From the NCBI GenBank assembly GCA_016763395.1, contig JAESTW010000025.1:1-5435 (forward strand): a stretch of 5,435 nt of DNA, given 5' to 3'. This document shows positions 1-5,205 of the stretch, one piece after another. Origin of the DNA: Kofleriaceae bacterium. Lineage in GTDB: Bacteria > Myxococcota_A > Polyangia > Haliangiales > Haliangiaceae. The position numbers and the translations under genes are program-made. The notes beneath the pieces are model-generated. The model worked only from the letters and a program-made list of their open reading frames with translations. It ran no database searches and had not been told where the DNA came from. Numbering within the stretch: position 1 is the first letter of the stretch; each line of letters begins with the position of its first letter.

Positions 1-54
1 CTTCGCCTCCGTACTCTTCTTATCGTCAGCCGAAAGAAAACGTGCTGGCCGCAC
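1..54 (-). CDS. Possible start of a further minus-strand gene (partial, unidentified)
   Basis: A GTG codon at 52-54 opens a minus-strand frame of 18 codons that reaches the window edge without a stop (reads VRPARFLSADDKKSTEAK, with Met if GTG is the start). It would lie about 53 bases downstream of the sulfatase-fold gene on the same strand. A GAGG lies only two bases before the GTG, too close for an ideal ribosome binding site. Other frames are also open here: a plus-strand frame from base 3 ends at a TAG at 102-104 and could instead be the tail of a converging gene. The product is not recognisable from so few residues, so this is a tentative call. Confidence 0.2.
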   Translation of the reverse strand, partial: MRPARFLSADDKKSTEAK

Positions 55-107
55 AGCCTCAGAGCAAAGTTAACTTCAATATGACAATACCTTGCGCGCA
101 GTAGAGG

Positions 108-2567
108 CTATATACCTGTTGCGAGCTCTTGATAGGTAATTTCCGCGCCTCGCAAATAGAGCAAAGGACGATGATCTGGGTGCGGCAGCTTGTTGAAAAA
201 GACAAAGCGAAGATCGAGCTCAAGCTGTCCGGGACCTTGGAACTCGATTGCATCGTCAGCTAGCTGTGCTTCACAGTTCACTTCGTTGTTGATTTTACAG
301 TATCCAAGGGACGATTGTCCGTCGTGGTTGGAGAACTGTAGGTTGCCTTCTGCCCAAGTACCACCAACACCATCACGACCGAGAATCTTGAGCGACTGTA
401 GGCGTCCAGCTACTCCCTCGGGGATATCCAATCGGCAAGTGATTGTTGGCTTTCCGACTTTTTCTGGCCGAAGATCGGCGTCGTAAAACTTTGTGTAGCC
501 CTCCGGACGATCGCAGTCCTTGAGACTGACACTCCAAGTTTTGCTTGCCACATCCTTCCACTTGGTATCCTGAGATTTCGGGGCTGTGTCCGCAGGTTTG
601 GATTGAGTCTGCTTTTGTTGCTGATCTCTTGTAAACGCAATCAGCATACGAGCTTGTTTCATATAGCTCAGCGTTGCCGCCTTGTGGGATTCCGCCACAT
701 TGTGCTTTTCGTTAGGGTCATCCCGAAGGTTATAGAGCTCGTGACTGTCCGATTTTCGATTGTAAATGTATTTCCAATCTCCATCCCGAAATCCAATGTA
801 CCGATGAGCCGAGTCAGTGAAAATTGGAATCATTCGGCTCTGTGTTTCTCTTAGCTGGCTTTCTCCATTGTAGTCGTGTTTGGGCGATAGTCCGAGTACT
901 TCCAATAGGGTTGGCACAATGTCCGCATGCCCTGTTAGGCGAGTATCAATGGCGGAGCCAAGGTCGGCGCCTGGTGCGTACCAAAGGACGAAGGAGCGAA
1001 CGCCCTCTTCAAAGATCTTGCTGCCGTGCATCCGAGAGCCTGAGTGTTCTCCGAATCCCTCTCCATGGTCGCCAACAAAGACAAATAGCGTAGATTCTGC
1101 AAGGCCTTCCGATTTGAAGGATTGCATGAGTTCGCCCAAAACTTTGTCTACATAGTGAATAGCGTTGGTGTAGAGACCTACGTCGCCTCCCTTTCTGAAA
1201 GGCCCTTTTTCTCCAGTTGGCAGGTTGTACGGATGGTGTGGTGCGACGGGAATGTACGTTGCAAAGAAGGGCCCGGTTTGTTCCTTTGCCCATTTTGTCA
1301 TAGCCAAAACCGCAGCCCGCTCTTCCAAGCCCCAGCTACTCTCACGAAAGGTTTCCTTGCCGGGCATGGTTGTTGCGTCCAGTAGCGGTGCGTACCCTCG
1401 TCCCTTCAAAAACCTGTCTTTCTCTGAGAAGGAAAATCGGCCAGAGTGCCATAGTCCTGCCTTGTAACCGGACGCTACGAGAATTTCTGGTAGTGAATGG
1501 CAGTCGATCTGTGGGGCTACCTCGGTAATGATCTTCCCGAAGGGAACACCGAAGCTCGAGCAAAGAATAGAGTAGATAGAGGGCATACTCAATGGCAGGT
1601 GACTGTAGTGCCCGTTCCAGAGCCAACCGGTTTTGGCCATTTTCGCCAAATTGGGAGTATTGGCCTCTTTGCCTCCTGTGACCTGCATATGCTTGGTCGC
1701 CGTAGTCTCTAGGATTATGAGTACAACATTGGGGTGACTCTGACGTTTCTCGGACGCTGCGACCCATTGTCTAAACGTGTCCGAGTCTCCGCCGGGAATT
1801 GTTGTCTGTTCACCAAGAACTGGTTTGAGTATCCCTGCAAGGGAGAGCGAGCTTCCATCGATAGCATCCGCGCTCATTGCATCGTGCTTTGGGCGCAGCA
1901 CTGACGTCCAAAGGAATGAATACATGCCATTGCGATCGAGATCGAGAGAGTCTCTTTTGCTGAAAGTTGCAATTCCGGCTGCTATTACAAAGGAGAGGAT
2001 GAGAATAATCGCAAGGCGAAGCGCAGCAATCTTCCTAAATGCGAAACGACGCAGTAGCCACTTTCCACCGAAAGCGATGAGTAAGAATAACACTAGTGAC
2101 AGGGTTGCTCGTCCGTCGAAGAGTGACGCAATAGAGTCTTTGGCATTCCCACCGGCACCGCCCAGCTCTCCGGCCAAGGCATGGGTCGGCGCCATTCCCA
2201 GTAGATAGTAGACATAGCACACGGGTACCAGGGTTGCGCAAATTACAAAAAGAGCGATGTTGCGAAAGGCTGTTGTGACGAGGGTCAAGTGCCGATTTGC
2301 CGGACGAATACGAGCGGCTCCCAGCGAGAGCGCGGCAAGCGTCATTCCAAAACCCATCCCGAAAGCAATATCCTGAGCGAACCAAGCTAGAAATCGCCAA
2401 ATGCCAACAGGGCCCAAGGCTTCTGTACCACCGATGGAGAGCACCGATTGCAAACAGACAAGCTTCGCCATAATCATAGTCGCGGCAAGCGTGATTCCAT
2501 AAATCCCGACGTCCCGAATTCCAGGGCGACTGTTGCAAGGGCGACTGTTGCGAGTGCTACTGGTCAC
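108..2567 (-). CDS. Membrane-anchored sulfatase/alkaline-phosphatase-superfamily protein with novel C-terminal domain
   Basis: 819 residues. Five hydrophobic segments (about 20-42, 58-82, 101-124, 155-172, 183-202) precede a soluble domain at about 278-640, presumably periplasmic, an architecture shared with LtaS and phosphoethanolamine transferases. Sulfatase-superfamily landmarks are in order: VVLIILETT with likely metal ligand Glu287; the nucleophile region SMPS at 327-330; PHHPY (His444/445); GDHGEGFGEH with Asp500 and His501; MHG (His514); GHADIVPTLLEVLGL around His547; and the terminal ELYNLRDDPNEKHNV at 610-624. The nucleophile position has Ser rather than Cys and lacks the Arg of the C/S-x-P-S-R sulfatase signature, so substrate and even reaction type (sulfate ester, phosphodiester or headgroup transfer) are open. 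A Gln/Lys-rich linker (about 648-668) leads to a 150-residue C-terminal region with Cys685, 711, 757 and 765, which I do not recognise. The GTG start is preceded by AGGG seven bases upstream. It reads divergently from the lipoprotein gene. Confidence 0.9.
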   Translation of the reverse strand: MTSSTRNSRPCNSRPGIRDVGIYGITLAATMIMAKLVCLQSVLSIGGTEALGPVGIWRFLAWFAQDIAFGMGFGMTLAALSLGAARIRPANRHLTLVTTAFRNIALFVICATLVPVCYVYYLLGMAPTHALAGELGGAGGNAKDSIASLFDGRATLSLVLFLLIAFGGKWLLRRFAFRKIAALRLAIILILSFVIAAGIATFSKRDSLDLDRNGMYSFLWTSVLRPKHDAMSADAIDGSSLSLAGILKPVLGEQTTIPGGDSDTFRQWVAASEKRQSHPNVVLIILETTATKHMQVTGGKEANTPNLAKMAKTGWLWNGHYSHLPLSMPSIYSILCSSFGVPFGKIITEVAPQIDCHSLPEILVASGYKAGLWHSGRFSFSEKDRFLKGRGYAPLLDATTMPGKETFRESSWGLEERAAVLAMTKWAKEQTGPFFATYIPVAPHHPYNLPTGEKGPFRKGGDVGLYTNAIHYVDKVLGELMQSFKSEGLAESTLFVFVGDHGEGFGEHSGSRMHGSKIFEEGVRSFVLWYAPGADLGSAIDTRLTGHADIVPTLLEVLGLSPKHDYNGESQLRETQSRMIPIFTDSAHRYIGFRDGDWKYIYNRKSDSHELYNLRDDPNEKHNVAESHKAATLSYMKQARMLIAFTRDQQQKQTQSKPADTAPKSQDTKWKDVASKTWSVSLKDCDRPEGYTKFYDADLRPEKVGKPTITCRLDIPEGVAGRLQSLKILGRDGVGGTWAEGNLQFSNHDGQSSLGYCKINNEVNCEAQLADDAIEFQGPGQLELDLRFVFFNKLPHPDHRPLLYLRGAEITYQELATGI
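2523..2551. repeat. Short tandem repeat, 14-bp unit with 15-bp period, two copies
   Basis: AGGGCGACTGTTGC occurs at 2523-2536 and again, identically, at 2538-2551, separated by one A. It lies inside the start of the sulfatase-fold gene, is in frame (15 bases, five codons), and encodes a duplicated NSRP-containing stretch (residues 7-15) in the hydrophilic leader before the first membrane helix. It is probably a small slippage duplication with no catalytic consequence. Confidence 0.85.
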
Positions 2568-2656
2568 CGAACGACCCTATCACAGTGCCTGCGCGACAAT
2601 GAAAGCCCTACGATCGGCGTGCAGTTGTTTTTGTTGTCGCATAAAGTCCCCCGACC
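2568..2656. promoter_or_regulatory. Divergent intergenic region between the sulfatase-fold gene and the lipoprotein gene
   Basis: These 89 bases must carry start signals for both flanking genes. For the minus-strand gene, TAGGG (read on the minus strand) ends seven bases before the GTG and is a reasonable ribosome binding site. For the plus-strand gene the only -10-like hexamer is CATAAA at 2640-2645, with no convincing -35 at 16-18 bases and no Shine-Dalgarno sequence before the ATG at 2657. If that -10 is real, the lipoprotein mRNA would be nearly leaderless. No clear operator palindrome was seen. Confidence 0.35.
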
Positions 2657-3580
2657 ATGTTTGTGATGCAAGTCCGCGCTTACTTCTTCGCTACAGCAAC
2701 CCTCTTAGGGTTGGTAGCTTGCTCTTCACCATCGCCAGCAGTCGTTTCTGCGACACCGACAAATCCGCAAGGAGATCAGTCGGCGCGCCCGTCTATTGAA
2801 GAGGACACAGCAGTGACTACTGGCCTGCGTCCATCCGGGCAACCGATTCTGCTCGCCAATACCACCGACTTTTCATCGTGGAACCTACCAGATCGCGATC
2901 TGCCGGGGCATGGTCACAGCCTTTGGTCTGCCTCTGTCTCGGACAACTCGGAGTGGGAAATCTCCTACCGAAGAGTGACCGAACAAAAGGAGGGCCAGCT
3001 TACTCTTCGCGGCACAGAAGAAGACGGTGTAGCTTCTAAGAGATATTCGCACGAGGCGTTTGCAGCCGCGTCAAGCCAGGCATCGGAGGTATCGCCCAAC
3101 ACAAAGGTTCTTTTCAACAAACGATACACCTACTGGGGACAAGTGCTACAACTGGTGGACAAAGGGGCTGAAGTTCAATATGTTTCCAACGGACAGCTCA
3201 AACAGACTGTTGTCGCCATAGAAGAACTCTTAGTTGTTCATGTGTCAATAGATCGGTTGGGAACCGTCGTAGTATGGCGTGAAGGCGAGAGGTGGTTGGG
3301 CGGTTCCACTGTACTGGCAACCAACACAGGAGTGTACGTGGTGGGCGACTCTCATCAGTTGTACTTTCTAAGTAAAGACCAACTCATCGCAAATGACCAG
3401 CACAAACACCAGGTCGGGGATCGCGTGCTTGCAAGGTCAAAGAACTCCAAGCAATGGCAGCCAGCAACCATAAAGGAAGTTGTCAAAAACCATGCTGCCT
3501 ATGTGATCACTAACGAGGCCAACGAGGTGCACACTCTTGACTGGGCCCACATATTTCGCGTTCCTGCCATCTCTCAGTAG
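2657..3580 (+). CDS. Lipoprotein with three Tudor/SH3-like repeats
   Basis: 307 residues. The N-terminus is a lipoprotein signal: Arg7, a hydrophobic stretch at 9-20 and lipobox LVAC with Cys22. Ser at +2 favours sorting to the outer membrane by the Lol rule. A Ser/Pro/Thr-rich spacer (about 23-60) follows. The C-terminal half seems to hold three related beta-rich units: about 147-195 (VLFNKRYTYWGQVLQLVDKG then VQYVSNGQ), 198-245 (VVVWREGERWLGGSTVL then YVVGDSHQLYFL) and 251-303 (GDRVLARSKNSKQWQPATI then YVITNEANEVHTLDW). Each repeats the pattern V-hydrophobic, a Trp/Gly or Trp/Ala-Thr turn, then a hydrophobic-Tyr-Val strand, as in Tudor, agenet or SH3-like barrels. The region at 60-140 is hydrophilic and unassigned. 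An alternative start is Met4. The next gene, on the same strand, begins 95 bases on, so co-transcription is possible. The lipoprotein call is firm; the fold call is by eye and the function unknown. Confidence 0.85.
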   Translation: MFVMQVRAYFFATATLLGLVACSSPSPAVVSATPTNPQGDQSARPSIEEDTAVTTGLRPSGQPILLANTTDFSSWNLPDRDLPGHGHSLWSASVSDNSEWEISYRRVTEQKEGQLTLRGTEEDGVASKRYSHEAFAAASSQASEVSPNTKVLFNKRYTYWGQVLQLVDKGAEVQYVSNGQLKQTVVAIEELLVVHVSIDRLGTVVVWREGERWLGGSTVLATNTGVYVVGDSHQLYFLSKDQLIANDQHKHQVGDRVLARSKNSKQWQPATIKEVVKNHAAYVITNEANEVHTLDWAHIFRVPAISQ

Positions 3581-3675
3581 GGCGATCACGATATGCTTTC
3601 ATTGCTGGCCAAGTAGGTCGACCTTTGCCGATCTATGCCAAAGGCAGTTTGGCCATTCTATGAGACATTGTACCC
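3581..3675 (+). other. Intergenic region with nested inverted repeats, possible RNA structure
   Basis: Between the lipoprotein stop and the hydrolase GTG, the arms TGGCCAA (3606-3612) and TTGGCCA (3649-3655) are exact reverse complements. Inside them lie a 10-base palindrome AGGTCGACCT (3615-3624) and a small hairpin TGCC-AAA-GGCA (3636-3646). Together these could fold into a three-way junction in the mRNA. No U-tract follows, so it is not a standard intrinsic terminator. It matches no riboswitch known to me. The ribosome binding site for the downstream GTG is weak or absent (only GAG at 3662-3664). Confidence 0.35.
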
Positions 3676-4623
3676 GTGAAAGCGCGAATCACCGTTGCAT
3701 TGGTATTGCTCAGTATTGCATTGGGGAGCTGGAAGTGTGGAGTTTTCCGAACGCCAGAACCGGTGGCATCGCATCTGACAACAACACAGCCCCAGAGCAA
3801 TGACGATATTGAAGTCATCTGGATAGGACACGCAACGGCCTTGATTCGGCTCGGTGATACATGGGTTCTCAGCGATCCCGTTTTTAACGAGAGAATCGGA
3901 CTGGTCTACAAACGATACGTTGAGCCTGGCCGGACAATCGAAGAGTTGCCTGCACTAGACGCAATTCTCTTGTCCCATCCGCATTTGGACCACTTGGATG
4001 CCGACTCGCTCAGGAAAATCGTTGCTCGAAACCCCAAGGTACCCATTGTTGGAACCGCCAACACACTTAAACACCTCCCGGACGACCTGAAGGCCAATGC
4101 TGTCCGGATCAAGACTTGGGAGAATACAAGAGTTGGCTCACTTCGCATTTCGTCTGTGCCAGCTCATCACGGCAATGGCCGATGGATTGTTGACGGCATT
4201 TGGAATCATAAGTCTGCTGCCGGATTTGTCCTCGAAGAGAAAGGCCATACCGTCTACTTTGCCGGCGACACCGGGTATCACTCCCAAAGCTTCAAAGATA
4301 TCGGACAGCGATTCAAGATCGATGTTGCTATCCTTCCTGTGGGCCCTGCCGGACGCCCTGAATGGGTTCATTCCTTGCGAAAATCGGTACATGCCAGCCC
4401 AAAGGACGCAATGCGTATGTTTGACGATCTACAAGCAGACTACATGGTTCCCGTGCACTTCGGAACATTTTTCAAACCACGCTCGGAAGAGATCGCGGAC
4501 ATTGAATCTGCAATTGCGGAGAGCGCCCTCGCTTCCAATGTCGCTCTGCTATCTGCTGGCGAGTCTGTAGTCTTCCAGCGTTCCGACCACTGTCCGCCGA
4601 AGCTGAGCTGCATGATGCGCTAA
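3676..4623 (+). CDS. NAPE-PLD-like metallo-beta-lactamase-fold hydrolase, exported or membrane-anchored
   Basis: 315 residues. The family layout is complete: IGHAT (His52) and SDPVF (Asp67) early strands; the dinuclear zinc motif HPHLDH with His101, His103, Asp105 and His106; PAHH (His164/165); FAGDTGY with bridging Asp198; HASPKDAM (His239); and VPVHFGTF with His261. The GHAT, AGDTGY and HxGTF signatures, with their spacing, match the family of N-acylphosphatidylethanolamine-hydrolysing phospholipase D, RomA and UlaG-like proteins rather than beta-lactamases, so a phosphodiesterase acting on lipid or a similar substrate is the best guess. The N-terminus (Lys2, Arg4, hydrophobic 5-18) is an export signal or membrane anchor; Cys21 lacks a proper lipobox (SWKC), while ALG at 15-17 could be a signal peptidase I site. 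GTG is the chosen start because it retains the charged residues of that signal; a TGA lies five codons upstream and no ATG is near. Its stop is one base from the nsrR stop. Confidence 0.88.
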   Translation: MKARITVALVLLSIALGSWKCGVFRTPEPVASHLTTTQPQSNDDIEVIWIGHATALIRLGDTWVLSDPVFNERIGLVYKRYVEPGRTIEELPALDAILLSHPHLDHLDADSLRKIVARNPKVPIVGTANTLKHLPDDLKANAVRIKTWENTRVGSLRISSVPAHHGNGRWIVDGIWNHKSAAGFVLEEKGHTVYFAGDTGYHSQSFKDIGQRFKIDVAILPVGPAGRPEWVHSLRKSVHASPKDAMRMFDDLQADYMVPVHFGTFFKPRSEEIADIESAIAESALASNVALLSAGESVVFQRSDHCPPKLSCMMR

Positions 4624-4630
4624 CTTAGCG
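4618..4630. other. Palindrome formed by the two convergent stop codons
   Basis: CGCTAA (4618-4623) and TTAGCG (4625-4630) are perfect reverse complements around C4624. The TAA of the hydrolase and the TAA of nsrR (read as TTA on the plus strand) form the centre. With a one-base spacer and no T-run it is unlikely to be an intrinsic terminator, and nothing else resembling one was seen between these tail-to-tail genes. Each mRNA may therefore run into the antisense of its neighbour. Confidence 0.6.
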
Positions 4631-5059
4631 AGCGAGGCGAATCTGCAGAAGAGCTTGTGAGGCGGGCAGTAGGTCTGCCAATGTCATCTTGTCCAACACT
4701 GCTAAGAACGCTTTGGTTGCATCTTGAAGTAGGTTTTCGAGAGTGCAGTCTGATGCGATAGGGCAGGTATTGGTTTCGGCATTGAAGCATTCGACGATTG
4801 AGAGATTCTCTGTTTGTCGAATCAAATCTCCAATGCAAAGGTCCTTCGGGTCAACCGACAAACGAATACCGCCACCGCGGCCTCTGGCTGCAATGACGAG
4901 TTCTTGCTCGGACAGCATGCTCACAACTTTGGAAAGATGGTGTCGAGAGATTCCGTAGAATTTGGCAATCTCTGCCGCACTTGCTGTGGTTCCTGACTCA
5001 GCAGAGCCCAGATAAACAAGCACCCGGAGGGCATAATCGGTGTAGCGCGTGAGTTGCAT
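4625..5059 (-). CDS. nsrR: NsrR-type Rrf2-family nitric-oxide-sensing transcriptional repressor
   Basis: 144 residues, the usual length for NsrR. The start MQLTRYTDYALRVLVYL matches the Rrf2 family and closely resembles E. coli NsrR as I remember it. It includes Asp8, the residue that joins three cysteines as a cluster ligand in Streptomyces NsrR. A winged helix-turn-helix covers about 27-68 (AAEIAKFYGISRHHLSKVV, then the wing RGRGGGIRL). The cluster cysteines are Cys91, Cys99 and Cys105 in a C-x7-C-x5-C pattern, with an additional Cys75. NsrR family members carry an [Fe-S] cluster and are inactivated by NO, releasing genes for NO detoxification. This gene is divergent from a truncated hemoglobin, a natural target. 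IscR is less likely given the Cys spacing and overall match. The ATG at 5057-5059 fits the conserved MQLT start although its ribosome binding site is weak (GGAA about 12 bases upstream). Confidence 0.93.
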   Translation of the reverse strand: MQLTRYTDYALRVLVYLGSAESGTTASAAEIAKFYGISRHHLSKVVSMLSEQELVIAARGRGGGIRLSVDPKDLCIGDLIRQTENLSIVECFNAETNTCPIASDCTLENLLQDATKAFLAVLDKMTLADLLPASQALLQIRLAR

Positions 5060-5124
5060 AATCTAAGCAATTCCAATTAAAAAACCATTTACGCTCGACA
5101 TTGAACCCAAAACTGTATCATAAT

Positions 5125-5144
5125 AAGCATGTAAGATGCGCATT
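5125..5144. promoter_or_regulatory. Candidate NsrR-binding sequence
   Basis: AAGATGC at 5133-5139 matches the first seven bases of the enterobacterial NsrR half-site AAGATGCATTT, and ATGCGCAT (5136-5143) is a perfect palindrome. Next to it GCATGT (5127-5132) has an inverted partner ACATGC at 5162-5167. The element lies just downstream of the predicted -10, at the likely transcription start, where a bound repressor would block the hemoglobin promoter. The full 23-base NsrR palindrome is not present, so the exact operator is uncertain. Confidence 0.4.
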
Positions 5145-5146
5145 AA

Positions 5147-5163
5147 GAGAGTGAGCCTCTCAC
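5147..5163 (+). other. Small hairpin in the predicted hemoglobin leader
   Basis: GTGAG (5151-5155) and CTCAC (5159-5163) flank CCT, and an overlapping alternative pairs GAGAG (5147-5151) with CTCTC (5157-5161) around a five-base loop. The two stems are mutually exclusive. No U-tract follows. It could also be a DNA dyad bound by a regulator; no function is assigned. Confidence 0.35.
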
Positions 5164-5194
5164 ATGCGTTATCTAGTTGAAATTACGCAGTTTA

Positions 5195-5200
5195 GAGGGA
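5195..5200 (+). promoter_or_regulatory. Ribosome binding site of the hemoglobin gene
   Basis: GAGGGA at 5195-5200 lies five bases before the ATG at 5206 and is a good Shine-Dalgarno sequence. It fixes the start and is clearly the strongest ribosome binding site in the window, suggesting efficient translation once the gene is derepressed. Confidence 0.7.
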
Positions 5201-5205
5201 AGTAT

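Larger units (their letters stand above)
5060..5205. promoter_or_regulatory. nsrR-hemoglobin divergent control region
   Basis: This 146-base AT-rich region serves both genes. For the hemoglobin, TCGACA (5095-5100) and CATAAT (5119-5124), 18 bases apart, each match the sigma-70 consensus at 5 of 6 positions and predict a start near 5131. On the minus strand TATGAT (5117-5122) overlaps that -10 and could serve nsrR, but its -35 is poor. The individual operator-like and hairpin elements are listed separately. The promoter call is from consensus matching by eye. Confidence 0.5.

Noticed and set aside
67..76. AAGTTAACTT palindrome downstream of the sulfatase-fold gene as a terminator
   Set aside because: It is AT-rich, has no loop and no following T-run in the direction of transcription, so it does not fit an intrinsic terminator.
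190..2208. Several plus-strand open frames of 70-143 codons opposite the sulfatase-fold gene
   Set aside because: They overlap a long gene with intact catalytic motifs, have low-complexity Ser/Arg/Pro-rich translations with no recognisable domain, and are best explained as antisense shadows.
1009..2538. Minus-strand frames of 94-167 codons inside the sulfatase-fold gene (for example 1342-1767 and 2035-2538)
   Set aside because: They are out of frame with the 819-residue protein and show no domain. The main frame is uninterrupted, so they are not fragments of a frameshifted gene.
3676..3738. Lipoprotein signal for the hydrolase around Cys21
   Set aside because: Residues before the Cys are S-W-K, which do not fit the lipobox consensus; a signal peptidase I site or uncleaved anchor is more likely.
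4097..4570. A 157-codon plus-strand frame within the hydrolase gene
   Set aside because: It overlaps the metal-binding region of a well-supported enzyme in another frame and its translation has no recognisable motif.
4625..5059. IscR identity for the Rrf2-family regulator
   Set aside because: The C-x7-C-x5-C spacing, Asp8 and neighbouring hemoglobin fit NsrR better. No isc genes are in view.
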